From positions 614,001 to 678,000 of the forward strand of contig NZ_AP019368.1 of NCBI RefSeq assembly GCF_004295685.1: DNA of 64,000 nt, read 5' to 3'. Positions 37,654 through 46,948 of the stretch are shown here, piece after piece. This DNA is from Fluviispira sanaruensis. Lineage in GTDB: Bacteria; Bdellovibrionota_B; Oligoflexia; Silvanigrellales; Silvanigrellaceae. A program made the position numbers and the translations under genes. The notes under the pieces are model-generated. The model saw only the letters and a program-made list of their open reading frames with translations. It ran no database searches and was not told where the DNA came from. Numbering within the stretch: position 1 is the first letter of the stretch; each line of letters starts with the position of its first letter.

Positions 37654-39063
37654 TTATTTAATATTTTTTGTTGCATGCTCACCATCAGATTTTTTTAAAG
37701 TCAAACTCAAAATTGATACTGGTAAAATACAGAGAGCTAGAATAAAAAATGTAGTCCTAAAAGCCTCTATTGCTTTGGGATTATGAATTGGAAAAGCATA
37801 ATAATTAAGAAAACTAATAAGTATAAAAGAAGAAAATCCAATGGAAATACTATTTGAAAATTGACGGATTGTGACATCTAGGCTTGTTGCAGTGGCAGAA
37901 ATATTTTTGGGAACATCGACATAAATCATTGGACCATTGCTTGAAAATGCTAAAATATTAAAAAAACCAAGAATGGCAGTTGAAAATACGATATAAATAA
38001 AACTACTATTTTGATTTATAAAGGAAATTAAAATAAGAGCAAAACATATGCCAAATGGAGCAAGTGAAAGTACTCTTTTGAAACCAAATATTTTTAATAT
38101 TCTAGGAGATATTCCACGCATTATCAAAGCACCAACAGCCATAGGAGCGACTAACAATCCCGATATCATAGGTGTCATACCAAACTGCAATTGAAAGAGT
38201 AAAGGAAGGAGAAAAGAAACGCCTCCTGTTGAGATATAAGTTATGCTATTGCCAATTACTCCTGTTCTAAATGTTTTTATTTTAAAAAGGGTTAAATTTA
38301 AAATAGATTTTTCTTTCATTTTTATTGCATGATAAATAAATAAAAGAAAAGTAAAGGATCCTATTGTTGCTACAAAGGTATGAAGTTTATTTGAGAGTAA
38401 GTTTTCTCCTACAGTTTCTAAAGCAACTGTTAAAGACGCTAAAGAAATTCCAGATAAGAAAAATCCTTTTAAATCTAAGTTCTTCTTATTTTCTGCAACT
38501 TCATTAGGTATATATTTCTGCACTAAAAAATAAGTTAAAATACCCATTGGAATATTGATAAAGAAAATAATACGCCATGAGGTGTAGGTAGTAATAACTC
38601 CACCTAACAAAGGGCCTGCTATAGGACCTAAAAGTGCAGGAAAAAAGATCAGCATGGTTGCGCGCACAAGTTCTGAGGGAGGAAAGATACGAACCATAAT
38701 TAAGCGGGCAACAGGTGTCATAAGTGCGCCTCCAAATCCTTGGAGAAAGCGAAAAATAGAAAGTTCTATCAAAGAAGTGGCAAGTCCACAGAGAATAGAG
38801 CTTAAGGTAAAAATAACGATTGCAGAAGATAAAACTGGTTTTGTGCCGAAGCGATCAGCAGCCCAGCCACTTATGGGGATAAACATAGCTAAACTCAGTA
38901 AATAACTCGTAACTGCAAATTTTAGGCTGACAGGATTGGCATTGAGTGAGCGTGCTATATCTGGAATTGCGGTATTTATTATGGTCGTATCAAGCATTTC
39001 AATAAACATAATTCCGGCTAATATCCAAATAATAACCCTTTTATTCATATCTTCTGGATTCAT
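37654..39063 (-). CDS. DHA2-family drug/H+ antiporter (MFS)
   Basis: A 469-residue transporter with about 14 membrane helices, the DHA2 (EmrB/QacA) layout. Helix 1 has the typical E-M-L-D-T-T-I-I-N-T-A-I-P-D-I. The loop motif G-W-A-A-D-R-F-G-T-K and the antiporter motif C region G-P-I-A-G-P-L-L-G-G are present. It would export lipophilic compounds using the proton gradient. It lies one base after the nitrilase gene stop on the same strand and is probably co-transcribed. No TetR-type regulator or membrane-fusion protein gene is adjacent. Confidence 0.88.
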   Translation of the reverse strand: MNPEDMNKRVIIWILAGIMFIEMLDTTIINTAIPDIARSLNANPVSLKFAVTSYLLSLAMFIPISGWAADRFGTKPVLSSAIVIFTLSSILCGLATSLIELSIFRFLQGFGGALMTPVARLIMVRIFPPSELVRATMLIFFPALLGPIAGPLLGGVITTYTSWRIIFFINIPMGILTYFLVQKYIPNEVAENKKNLDLKGFFLSGISLASLTVALETVGENLLSNKLHTFVATIGSFTFLLFIYHAIKMKEKSILNLTLFKIKTFRTGVIGNSITYISTGGVSFLLPLLFQLQFGMTPMISGLLVAPMAVGALIMRGISPRILKIFGFKRVLSLAPFGICFALILISFINQNSSFIYIVFSTAILGFFNILAFSSNGPMIYVDVPKNISATATSLDVTIRQFSNSISIGFSSFILISFLNYYAFPIHNPKAIEAFRTTFFILALCILPVSILSLTLKKSDGEHATKNIK

Positions 39064-39064
39064 T

Positions 39065-39892
39065 TTAAAAAATCTTTCTGTCCTTTAGAGCAGGAAGTCT
39101 TGTTCTCGATTCATCTATATTTGACCTATGAATGTCGGCGGTCAAAATTCCTGTTTCTTCGTTCATTCGGGCTAAGATTTTTCCCCAAGGGTCTATAATC
39201 ATGCTATTTCCATAGTTTTTCTTTTGACCATTCGAGAAGGAGCCTGTTTGATTGCAAGCTACAACAAAGCATTGATTTTCGATAGCGCGCGCGCGCAATA
39301 AAACTTCCCAATGATCTTTGCCAGTTTGCCAGACAAACGCGGCAGGAACAAAAATAATATCAAAGAAATTATCTTGTTTTAAAGCAGAGCGGACGATTTC
39401 AGGAAAACGCAAGTCATAACAAATGATATTGAAAGCATTCCATGAACCTTCTGTTGTTTCTAATTGATAAGATTTTGGATCTTCTCCAATTTCAAATGAA
39501 TCGCTTTCACAGTAGAGAGGTTTGCCATTTTGATCCCGTAAATTAAACAGGTGTTTTTTTCGGTAAGTAGATATAACATCCCCATTTTTATTAAATGTAA
39601 TGCAAGTATTAAAAACTTTTTTAGAATTATTAGGGATTTCTTCTGAATGACTGCCAGCAATAATATTAACTTTATATTCTTTAGCAGCGGATTGAATCTG
39701 TGTGAATATTCCTTCATTTATTTTTGATCTTGTTTGCACTCTCAGGCTCTCATCACCCATGTATGTAAACATTTCAGGTAAAACAACCGTTTCAGCTCCT
39801 TGTTTTGCTGCTTGTGAAATATTATTTAAGGCAATTTTAAGGTTCTCGTTGATGTCGTTTTGCGGATTTAACTGTAGACAGGCTATGCGCAT
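39065..39892 (-). CDS. Carbon-nitrogen hydrolase (nitrilase superfamily, Nit-like amidase)
   Basis: A 275-residue nitrilase-fold enzyme. The catalytic triad is visible: Glu in V-V-L-P-E-M-F, Lys in Y-R-K-K-H-L-F, and Cys in I-I-C-Y-D-L-R-F-P-E. The sequence around the Cys and the C-terminal G-K-I-L-A-R resemble Nit1/Nit2-like deaminated-glutathione or omega-amidases, which clean up side-products of transaminases. It is cytoplasmic. The MFS gene starts 1 nt after its stop. Confidence 0.88.
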   Translation of the reverse strand: MRIACLQLNPQNDINENLKIALNNISQAAKQGAETVVLPEMFTYMGDESLRVQTRSKINEGIFTQIQSAAKEYKVNIIAGSHSEEIPNNSKKVFNTCITFNKNGDVISTYRKKHLFNLRDQNGKPLYCESDSFEIGEDPKSYQLETTEGSWNAFNIICYDLRFPEIVRSALKQDNFFDIIFVPAAFVWQTGKDHWEVLLRARAIENQCFVVACNQTGSFSNGQKKNYGNSMIIDPWGKILARMNEETGILTADIHRSNIDESRTRLPALKDRKIF

Positions 39893-39973
39893 GATAAGAA
39901 ACTCCTAGTAAAAGGGACAACCTCTTCATTATATTTAGAGTGAAAGAGTTTATATCATAATATTTTTTATTTT

Positions 39974-40699
39974 TCATTGTTGAGAAATAATAAAATTAGT
40001 CACTTTTGCATCGTTTGAAGCCCCTGCTGTAGCATTGATTTGGCTGAATAAATTGGCAAGGAGTGACGAACCAGTCGAAGTTCCTGAAGATATTCCTGCG
40101 CTGGCTAAATTGGTTTGTGCATTTTGTAGATTTGTATAGACTTTTGTTGAATCTGCTGAACTCATTGCGTTGGTGAGTGAGGTTGAAATATTCCCCGCGC
40201 TATCCAAGCAAACTGCTTTTATAATTAATATTGCAAGTCCTGCTTGGGCGAGTGCCAGTTGATAGTTTTGATTCGCTGTTCGTTGAGAAGAAGAGATTGT
40301 GCTTAATATATTAACAGCGTTTGTCAAATATGTGATATTAGTAGAAGATCCGTTTGGCATAGATGATAAAATGGCTTGAAAATTATTTTTTGCGCTACTT
40401 GTATTTGTTAATATTGAGACAGTGATATTAAGAAGATTGTAACCGGCGGAAAGCATATAAGCTGTTCCAAGCATACCAATAGCCTGTGTGTCACTCGGGT
40501 TGTTATTCAAATATGATACCAAAGTACTTATAGCAGAAGGATAGTCTCCTGAGTAAATACTATTTTGAGCTTTGTCTTTTTGACTTACAGTTGTTAAGGA
40601 AGAGAATAAATTACCATTGCCACAGGAAAATAAAACTGGTGTAGTAATAAGAATAAAAATAATTGTTAAGAATTTTATCTGAAATATATTTAATATCAT
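39974..40699 (-). CDS. Lipoprotein with TPR-like repeats
   Basis: A 241-residue exported protein with a lipobox (T-P-V-L-F-S-C-G), so lipid-anchored. The helical body (Y-P-S-A-I-S-T-L-V-S-Y-L-N-N-N-P-S-D-T-Q-A-I-G-M-L-G) reads like a tetratricopeptide hairpin, and the C-terminal half is Ser/Thr/Ala/Asn-rich. The ATG at 40699 overlaps the stop of the upstream outer-membrane gene (ATGA), showing translational coupling. Lipoprotein and barrel may therefore form one envelope complex. The family was not recognised. Confidence 0.75.
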   Translation of the reverse strand: MILNIFQIKFLTIIFILITTPVLFSCGNGNLFSSLTTVSQKDKAQNSIYSGDYPSAISTLVSYLNNNPSDTQAIGMLGTAYMLSAGYNLLNITVSILTNTSSAKNNFQAILSSMPNGSSTNITYLTNAVNILSTISSSQRTANQNYQLALAQAGLAILIIKAVCLDSAGNISTSLTNAMSSADSTKVYTNLQNAQTNLASAGISSGTSTGSSLLANLFSQINATAGASNDAKVTNFIISQQ

Positions 40700-41814
40700 A
40701 TAAGCCACCCAAGTACTATTCGTGAAAAAAATCTTTCGCTTGGCAAAGAACCAGTTATTTTGCCAATTTCTTCTGTATACATACCACCTTCTATTTTGAT
40801 AAATTTAAAGTTTAAAAATAAGCCAAATGTTGGGTAACCTTGATTGAGTCCAGTCATTATGCCAAAGAAATTATTTAAAACATACTCAGCTCCTAAATGA
40901 ATTCTTTTCCCAATATCCGTGTTTTCTGTATTACTTATATCTCTAAAGTCAGCATAAATTCCCACTCGGCTTTTTTTTGTCCCAAAAGTTGTTTTAAATC
41001 CTGTATCAAAAACTGTTGGCTCTGAAGTTGGGGCCTTGCTCCCTTCAGGAACTGTCCACCTATATTGCATACCAAGATTTCGCACAGTGATTCCAAGTTG
41101 AGTAGAGCTTTCTTTATGTAAAACAAGAAGTAAGCCAATATCTGCCCCAACCCCACTGCCAACATTAAGCGAATTTGTAATCATTGTTTTGAGTGAATTA
41201 TTGGAAATTTCACTATCGACATCAAGAGCGGATATTGAAAGATTCACTTCTCTTTTTTGAATATATTTTCCATTAATACCTACGAGTAAATGTCCATCAA
41301 AAAAATCGTGTGCTAAAGTAAAATAAACACCAGCTCGATTAGCGCCATAAATATTTGCTGTTGGTATTCCTGTAGTTGGATCAATTCCTGCATAAATATT
41401 CGAATTTATTCTATCCATCACGCCAAGCGAAACTTTTTTGAAAATGATTCCCGTTAAACTTTGGCCTGCTGCGCTATAAACTTTGTTCTGATTTGCGGCT
41501 AAGAGTGATGCTACATTCCCATTTCCTTGTGCTGAGTCATAAAGGCTTATAAAATTGCTTGTTCCTTCGATTTGAGGGCTGATTATGACAATTTCATTTA
41601 AAATATTATTTGCATAAGCGATTGCAGCTGGATTGTAAAATATAGAATCCCCTCCATTTGCATCAGCAATTCCAGTATCACCTCGGCCTAAAAAGCGAGA
41701 GGAGCGATATTCTCTTTGCAATTCTTGGGAGTAAATAACTTGAGTTTTAAATAAAATAATAACTAGAATAGTGATATTAAATCGACTTTTAATAAATATT
41801 ATTATTCCATCCAT
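40696..41814 (-). CDS. Outer-membrane beta-barrel protein (PorV/UPF0164-like)
   Basis: A 372-residue exported protein. After a hydrophobic signal, the mature part starts with S-S-R-F-L-G-R-G-D-T-G-I-A-D-A-N-G-G-D-S-I-F-Y-N-P-A-A-I, the hallmark of barrel proteins in which an N-P-A-x-I plug segment follows a G-x-A-x-A stretch. Alternating hydrophobic strands fill the rest. It resembles PorV/FadL-like or UPF0164 proteins; transport substrate unknown. The gene is translationally coupled to the downstream TPR-like lipoprotein. Confidence 0.75.
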   Translation of the reverse strand: MDGIIIFIKSRFNITILVIILFKTQVIYSQELQREYRSSRFLGRGDTGIADANGGDSIFYNPAAIAYANNILNEIVIISPQIEGTSNFISLYDSAQGNGNVASLLAANQNKVYSAAGQSLTGIIFKKVSLGVMDRINSNIYAGIDPTTGIPTANIYGANRAGVYFTLAHDFFDGHLLVGINGKYIQKREVNLSISALDVDSEISNNSLKTMITNSLNVGSGVGADIGLLLVLHKESSTQLGITVRNLGMQYRWTVPEGSKAPTSEPTVFDTGFKTTFGTKKSRVGIYADFRDISNTENTDIGKRIHLGAEYVLNNFFGIMTGLNQGYPTFGLFLNFKFIKIEGGMYTEEIGKITGSLPSERFFSRIVLGWLI

Positions 41815-41922
41815 GGATATTTCCTTATCTTTCGAGTCTTTCGAAAGCTAAGGAAAATATCGGAATGAAAAAAGGAAACTTTATTTTAAGTTCTCAAAAT
41901 TAAAGCAGTATATTGCGTTGTT

Positions 41923-42822
41923 TTATAGAATTTGATTGTTTTGTTTAAGAGCCTCTATTCTTTGTGCTAGAGGTGGGTGAGTGGAAAATAACTCTATGAA
42001 ACTTGATCTGTTTGAAATTTGAAAGGCAGCAATAGAAGAAGGAGCCTTCTCTTGTTCCTGTAAAGGAATTTCGTAAGCTCTTTGCAGAGCGCTGAGTGCC
42101 GCAATCATATTGCTTTTTCCAGCGAGCTGCGCCCCGCCGCTATCTGCTTTAAACTCTCTTTTCCGAGAGAACCAGCAAATAACAAGACTGCCTAAAATAC
42201 TGAGAAGTATTTCTAGGACAATGATAACGATAATATTGACGATGGGACGAATGTCCTCTTTCACGAATTGAGTCGTCGCAAAGGCAATAATTCTTGCAAA
42301 GAACATGACAAAAGCGTTCACCACACCCTGGACGAGAGTCATGGTCACCATATCACCATTTGCAATATGGGATATTTCATGGGCTAGCACACCATCTACT
42401 TCATGCTGATCCATATGCTCCAATAGACCACTTGAGACTGCTACAAGAGATCTTTTTTTAGAGGGGCCCGTTGCAAATGCGTTTAAATCAGAACTTTCGA
42501 AAATACCAACTTCAGGAGTGGTGGGAAGGCCAGCTTTTCTGGATAGATTGGCTACGCGATTATAAAGATCCTTTTCACGTGCACTTGCGTTTGTGGGATC
42601 AATGACAGTGATATTCATTGAAAATTTTGCGATCCAGCGTGAGATTGCAAGGCTGATAAAAGCGCCACCAAATCCCCAAATAAAACAAAATGCAAGTAAG
42701 CTTTTGTAATTAATGCCTCTTTCTGTCATATAATGATTCACACCGAGAACTGATGTCACGATGGTAATGGTAATCATAACTAAAATATTTACAGCCAAAA
42801 AAAGTAGAATGCGTTTTGCCAT
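41923..42822 (-). CDS. htpX: Membrane protease HtpX
   Basis: A 299-residue M48 zinc metalloprotease of the inner membrane. It has two N-terminal helices, the Zn motif H-E-I-S-H, two more helices (about 155-215) and the third ligand in E-F-K-A-D. It degrades damaged membrane proteins along with FtsH. GGAGGAAATAACGAC precedes the ATG. The C-terminal T-H-P-P-L-A-Q-R-I-E-A-L is the normal family end. A single gene; stress control by CpxR-like systems is known elsewhere but not visible here. Confidence 0.95.
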   Translation of the reverse strand: MAKRILLFLAVNILVMITITIVTSVLGVNHYMTERGINYKSLLAFCFIWGFGGAFISLAISRWIAKFSMNITVIDPTNASAREKDLYNRVANLSRKAGLPTTPEVGIFESSDLNAFATGPSKKRSLVAVSSGLLEHMDQHEVDGVLAHEISHIANGDMVTMTLVQGVVNAFVMFFARIIAFATTQFVKEDIRPIVNIIVIIVLEILLSILGSLVICWFSRKREFKADSGGAQLAGKSNMIAALSALQRAYEIPLQEQEKAPSSIAAFQISNRSSFIELFSTHPPLAQRIEALKQNNQIL

Positions 42823-42940
42823 GTCGTTATTTCCTCCCCTATCGAAATCATATTAAATATACTATATAAAAGAAAAAGAATAAAATCTCTTTAGATAAAA
42901 TTTTATTCTTATAATTCATTTAACAAAGGTTAAAAACTTT

Positions 42941-43768
42941 ATGGTTTATTCAGATCCTAACAGTGCAAAAAATGATCATAAAAAAATAAAAGTACGTGTG
43001 CAAAATATTCTTGAAATGAAAAAAAATTCCAAACGAATATCATCAATTACTTGTTATGATGCAACTTTTGCACGCATGATTGAAACAACTGAAATTGATG
43101 TGGTTTTGGTTGGTGATAGTTTAGGCAATGTGATTCAAGGTAAAAAAAGCACAATTGATGTATCAATAAATGACATTGCTTATCACATTAGCTGCGTCTC
43201 TTCGTCTTTAAAGACCCCTTTATTGGTGGGAGATATGCCTTTTTTGAGTTCGGGAATAAGCAGAGCTGAAACGGCGCACAATGCAGGTATTTTATTACAG
43301 GCGGGGGCAGAAGCTGTTAAAATTGAAGGTGCAAGTTCAGAAATTTGTGAGCAGATTCATTTTTTAACCCGACATGGTATTCCAGTGATGGGGCACATAG
43401 GACTTATGCCACAAAGTGTGCATGCTCTGAGCGGTTATCGCATACAGGGTAAAAATGAACATGATAAAATGAGGCTTCTGACGGAAGCGCAAAAATTGCA
43501 ATCAGCGGGTTGTTTTGCCGTTGTGCTCGAGCTTATTATGCCCCAAACAGCAAAAGAAATTTCTGAGTCATTAGAAATCCCTACAATAGGTATTGGCTCT
43601 GGTAATTTTTGTGATGGAAATATACTTGTGTTACAGGATATGTTAGGAATGAATAAACAATTTAAACCAAAATTTTTAAAGCATTATCTACAATTAGAAG
43701 ATTCTATAACCCAAGCTTTACAAGAATACTGTGACGATGTTAGAAATGCAAAAAGTGAATTAATATGA
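42941..43768 (+). CDS. panB: 3-methyl-2-oxobutanoate hydroxymethyltransferase
   Basis: A 275-residue enzyme, the first committed step of pantothenate synthesis: it transfers a hydroxymethyl group from 5,10-methylene-THF to 2-oxoisovalerate. Family motifs are I-T-C-Y-D-A-T-F-A, V-G-D-S-L-G-N-V-x-Q-G, D-M-P-F-L-S, V-K-I-E-G and G-H-I-G-L-M-P-Q-S. The N-terminal 25 residues before the conserved part are slightly longer than usual. The stop overlaps the start of the next gene by 4 bases. Confidence 0.95.
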   Translation: MVYSDPNSAKNDHKKIKVRVQNILEMKKNSKRISSITCYDATFARMIETTEIDVVLVGDSLGNVIQGKKSTIDVSINDIAYHISCVSSSLKTPLLVGDMPFLSSGISRAETAHNAGILLQAGAEAVKIEGASSEICEQIHFLTRHGIPVMGHIGLMPQSVHALSGYRIQGKNEHDKMRLLTEAQKLQSAGCFAVVLELIMPQTAKEISESLEIPTIGIGSGNFCDGNILVLQDMLGMNKQFKPKFLKHYLQLEDSITQALQEYCDDVRNAKSELI

Positions 43769-44034
43769 TTGAAAAAAAATTAAGTATAGAAGAAATTAAG
43801 GCGCGTTTAAAAGTTGTTTGTATTTGCAAGGGAATTAAACAAGCAAGAATTTGTGAAGCAATTGAAAGAGGCGCAGATACTGTTGAAAAAGTAAATAAAG
43901 TAACGGGGAGCGGAAGTGGAGGATGCAATGCCACGCGTTGTGGACCCGTGATAAAGAAATTAGTAGAAAACAAAGGTAGGGTTTTGCTAGAGCCTTATAA
44001 AACAGAAATTGAAGATGATGATCTTAATTTCTAA
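43765..44034 (+). CDS. BFD-like [2Fe-2S]-binding protein
   Basis: An 89-residue protein with four cysteines spaced as in bacterioferritin-associated ferredoxin-like domains: C-I-C-K-G and, about 33 residues later, G-C-N-A-T-R-C-G-P. It probably binds a [2Fe-2S] cluster and may serve in iron release or electron transfer. It starts on an ATGA overlap with panB, so the two are co-translated although no functional link is obvious. Its last 11 bases overlap the convergent binding-protein gene. Confidence 0.85.
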   Translation: MIEKKLSIEEIKARLKVVCICKGIKQARICEAIERGADTVEKVNKVTGSGSGGCNATRCGPVIKKLVENKGRVLLEPYKTEIEDDDLNF

Positions 44035-44752
44035 AATTATCTTCATTTTCTAATTTTATATAATGATTTAAGCTTTCAATAATTGAATAAGACTGTGGAT
44101 AATCTTTGCGAATTCCAATGTGAAAATGAGTTGAGCTCTTTTTTATAAATGGAATATCAAATATTTTAGAATCTTTATTATCTTTTTTAAAATCGTGATA
44201 AAAACCAAGATTGGCAACTATAAAGTCAATTTTATTTGCATTTATTTTGGGGATACAATCTGTTCTTTTTGTTACTTTAATTAGATTAATTTCATTTAGA
44301 TTTACCTCGCTCCAAGCGTTGCCTTTATAATCACAAATGCGGTATTTTTTTAGATCTTCAATATTTTTTATTTTTTTTATTTCAGTGTCTAAATTTTTAT
44401 TTATATATAGTAAGAAGTTTTTAATTATAAATGATGATTTTTGTGTAAAGTAAGCATACTCTTTTCTTTTATCAATTGGAGTAGTTATATAACCATCGGC
44501 TTCACCACTTTGCACCATATATTGTGCTTTTTCCCATGAGTACGATTCATTTGTAATTTTAATATTAATTTTAGCAAATAATTCTTTTATATAGTGCGGA
44601 AATATTCCATATGCATCATTTTTTTCAGGTGAAGATGAATAACTATAAGGGGAAAAATCATTAAAATAAACAAAAACCATTTCTTCAGTAGCATCTGCAG
44701 ATTGGCTAAAGGAGAGTGCAAATAGAATTGTTAGGCGCGCAAATAATTTCAT
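44024..44752 (-). CDS. Periplasmic amino-acid-type (family 3) binding protein
   Basis: A 242-residue exported protein with a signal peptide (A-R-L-T-I-L-F-A-L-S-F-S-Q-S-A-D-A). The mature part resembles family 3 solute-binding proteins (PF00497): F-S-P-Y-S-Y near the start, Y-G-I-F-P-H-Y-I-K-E-L-F, then A-Q-Y-M-V-Q-S-G-E-A-D-G-Y-I and R-K-E-Y-A-Y-F-T. No ABC permease or ATPase gene is adjacent. Such orphan proteins are common in these lineages and may be scavengers or sensors. The ligand is unknown. Confidence 0.8.
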   Translation of the reverse strand: MKLFARLTILFALSFSQSADATEEMVFVYFNDFSPYSYSSSPEKNDAYGIFPHYIKELFAKINIKITNESYSWEKAQYMVQSGEADGYITTPIDKRKEYAYFTQKSSFIIKNFLLYINKNLDTEIKKIKNIEDLKKYRICDYKGNAWSEVNLNEINLIKVTKRTDCIPKINANKIDFIVANLGFYHDFKKDNKDSKIFDIPFIKKSSTHFHIGIRKDYPQSYSIIESLNHYIKLENEDNFRN

Positions 44753-44893
44753 CCCAATCCTAACTCAATCATGCAGCGTGTGTGTGAAATATGATTTTAA
44801 AATATTATGTAAAAAACATAAAACATGAATTTTGACAGGAAAAAAAATCGATTTTTCTTGTGCGATGTAAGAGATGAGGTAAAGAGAGAAGAG

Positions 44894-44969
44894 TGGCAGG
44901 CCAGGAGGGACTCGAACCCCCAACAAGCTGATTTGGAATCAGCCGCTCTACCATTGGAGCTACTGACCT
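44894..44969 (-). tRNA. tRNA-Trp(CCA)
   Basis: On the minus strand: acceptor AGGTCAG/CTGGCCT with discriminator G and encoded CCA (44894-44896), D-arm A-G-C-T-C-C-A-A-T-G-G-T-A-G-A-G-C, anticodon stem GCTGA/TCAGC with loop TTCCAAA, and T-arm with GGTTCGAGTCC. Anticodon CCA (44934-44936) and discriminator G identify tryptophan. Confidence 0.95.
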
Positions 44970-45058
44970 ACACGAACTATTGTCGTTACCAGTTGGCAAC
45001 GATTTGGTCAAGCATCAAGAACTGTTGGAATCAAAGTTTTTAGAATTGGGTGAATGAT

Positions 45059-45514
45059 ATGCTAAAATTAGAACATTTAGGGACAGGCGAAATATTTTAT
45101 GCAACGAGACAATCAGCAGGTTTTGATATCTGTGCAAATCAAGAATTGATTTTAAAGGCCAAGTCTTGGGCCTTAGTGAAGACTGGATTGAGGATCGTTG
45201 AATCCTTTGATTCGCAATTGATTAAATTAAGTGAACAAGAGTGCAATGTTGTAGCAGAGATTCAACTGAGACCTAGAAGTGGCTTGGCTGTTAAATATGG
45301 AATCAGTGTCTTGAACTCTCCAAGTACGATAGATGCAGATTATAGAGGTGAAATAATGGTAAGTCTTATAAATCATTCTAATAATGATTTTAAAATTCAA
45401 CCTGGTGATCGAATAGCTCAAGGTGTTTGTGCGCTTGCTATTCAAATTCCAGGCATTAAAGTGAAAGATGTCGAACGTGGGGAAAAGGGGTTTGGCTCAA
45501 CAGGTAGGAATTAA
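45059..45514 (+). CDS. dut: dUTP diphosphatase
   Basis: A 151-residue trimeric dUTPase that hydrolyses dUTP to dUMP and keeps uracil out of DNA. Motifs in order: A-G-F-D-I-C (motif 1), R-P-R-S-G-L-A (2), [13 protein letters not shown] (3), G-D-R-I-A-Q (4) and the C-terminal [10 protein letters not shown] (5). A GTG at 45050 is in frame, but ATG 45059 with GGGTG upstream gives the usual start. The segment [12 protein letters not shown] is a small insertion before motif 2. Confidence 0.94.
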   Translation: MLKLEHLGTGEIFYATRQSAGFDICANQELILKAKSWALVKTGLRIVESFDSQLIKLSEQECNVVAEIQLRPRSGLAVKYGISVLNSPSTIDADYRGEIMVSLINHSNNDFKIQPGDRIAQGVCALAIQIPGIKVKDVERGEKGFGSTGRN

Positions 45515-45721
45515 AAGGAAAATAATCTATTCGCTTATTTCTTTATCCAGCCTTTTATTTTCTTAACCTTTTCGTTCGCTCAAATTTAAAAAAAAGATAT
45601 TATAAGGGTTGAGAGAAGTAAGTTTTCATTGACCAGCTGGTCAATCTATGATAATATTATCCAGCTTAAGGGCAATGCTTTTATTAAAATTTATTATAAT
45701 AATTTTAGGAGTTTATTTCTT

Positions 45722-46060
45722 ATGGACGACCCTTCGGGTAGCGTGACAGATCGAAGTCAGAGTTTTCAATATCCTGTTGATAAAGCAGTGAGCCTGGATA
45801 GAACTATTTATTACATCCCAGAATCTGTAACAGCGCAAATTCAATTGTTTTCAGCAATCAAGAATATATGCAGTACTTTTGATGAAATATTAACGTATCT
45901 TGAAGATGGAAAGGTGGATAAAATTGTCTTTCACCCAATGACAGCATCTTCAGATAGAAAGTACATTGTTCATTGGGCAAAAGTATTTAACCCCAACATT
46001 ATTGAGCAGTTAAATAATAATTTCCCAGCTAGATCATTCAATCCAAATCATGTTGCATAA
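45722..46060 (+). CDS. Hypothetical protein
   Basis: A 112-residue protein, not recognised. The ATG at 45722 has AGGAG 10 bases upstream, while an upstream in-frame ATG at 45629 lacks one. No membrane segment or signal. It contains V-T-A-Q-I-Q-L-F-S-A-I-K-N-I-C-S-T-F-D and a conserved-looking D-K-I-V-F-H-P-M-T-A. It stands alone between dut and a small basic protein. Confidence 0.6.
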   Translation: MDDPSGSVTDRSQSFQYPVDKAVSLDRTIYYIPESVTAQIQLFSAIKNICSTFDEILTYLEDGKVDKIVFHPMTASSDRKYIVHWAKVFNPNIIEQLNNNFPARSFNPNHVA

Positions 46061-46192
46061 AATAAAAGTCATTTTGCTGTCTCATTATATAAATAATGAT
46101 TGAAACTGATTGGAGTGACTTGCTCTTTATTTTTGGAAATGTAAAATATCTAAGAAGAATGGATTTCTTTTGTAATGTGAGAGATTCTTTTT

Positions 46193-46432
46193 ATGAAAGA
46201 ACAAACTTATAATAAGTTAAAAAATTTTCATAGAGTTAAAAATATAAAAGAAATTTCGCAGAAGAATATAAACCCGAGTATCTTTGAAAATAATACAATT
46301 ATTAAGATTCAAGAGAATATTTATAATTACAAAAAAAAAGAGCTTGAAAGATTGCGAAAATTGGAAATTCTTATGGAAATTCTAAAGAAAATTGAGGAAA
46401 GATCTCTACATTACAAGTATACTTTTAAATAA
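46193..46432 (+). CDS. Small basic coiled-coil protein
   Basis: A 79-residue, strongly basic protein with a helical second half (K-K-K-E-L-E-R-L-R-K-L-E-I-L-M-E-I-L-K-K-I-E-E-R) that looks like a short coiled coil. No family recognised. It ends 14 bp before aroQ on the same strand and may be co-transcribed. A weak ribosome-binding site and the A+T-rich sequence lower confidence that it is expressed. Confidence 0.45.
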   Translation: MKEQTYNKLKNFHRVKNIKEISQKNINPSIFENNTIIKIQENIYNYKKKELERLRKLEILMEILKKIEERSLHYKYTFK

Positions 46433-46446
46433 ATTGCAGGTTGGTT

Positions 46447-46947
46447 ATGAGAAAAGTTCTTGTTATTAATGGTCCAAATTTAAGTATATTAGGCAATCGA
46501 CAAACACAAATTTACGGGTTTGAAACTTTGCAAACGATTATCCAAAACTTAAAAATTATTGCTGAAAAAAGTGATCTCATCCTTAAAGATTATCAAAGCA
46601 ATATTGAAGGAAACATCGTTTCATTTTTAAATGATGAATTTTTGGAACTTTTATCTAAAGAAAATGTCAAAAAATTAACAAATTTAAACTCTATTGAACA
46701 TAATAATATTGCAGGAATAATTATCAATCCTGCAGCCTATACACATACGAGTGTTGCCATTCATGACGCCTTAGAAGTTTTTTCAAAAGAAAATATTCCG
46801 ATTTTTGAAGTGCATTTAAGCAATATTTACGCGCGTGAAGAATTTCGGCGTAATTCATTTGTGAGTCCAATTGCAACTGGAGTCATTTCTGGGCTGGGCT
46901 CTTTTGGTTATACCGCTGCTCTTCACAGAATCATAGAGTTGGCATGA
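46447..46947 (+). CDS. aroQ: Type II 3-dehydroquinate dehydratase
   Basis: A 166-residue shikimate-pathway enzyme that dehydrates 3-dehydroquinate. Signatures are V-I-N-G-P-N-L-S-I-L-G-N-R, the catalytic Tyr in Q-I-Y-G, I-I-N-P-A-A-Y-T-H-T-S, E-V-H-L-S-N and R-E-E-F-R-R-N-S. At 166 residues it is about 20 longer than usual because of an insertion (E-L-L-S-K-E-N-V-K-K-L-T-N-L-N-S) before the H-N-N-I-A-G-I strand. The usual S-N-H-E-G is S-N-I-E-G here. ATG 46447 is chosen over TTG 46441. Confidence 0.9.
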   Translation: MRKVLVINGPNLSILGNRQTQIYGFETLQTIIQNLKIIAEKSDLILKDYQSNIEGNIVSFLNDEFLELLSKENVKKLTNLNSIEHNNIAGIIINPAAYTHTSVAIHDALEVFSKENIPIFEVHLSNIYAREEFRRNSFVSPIATGVISGLGSFGYTAALHRIIELA

Positions 46948-46948
46948 A

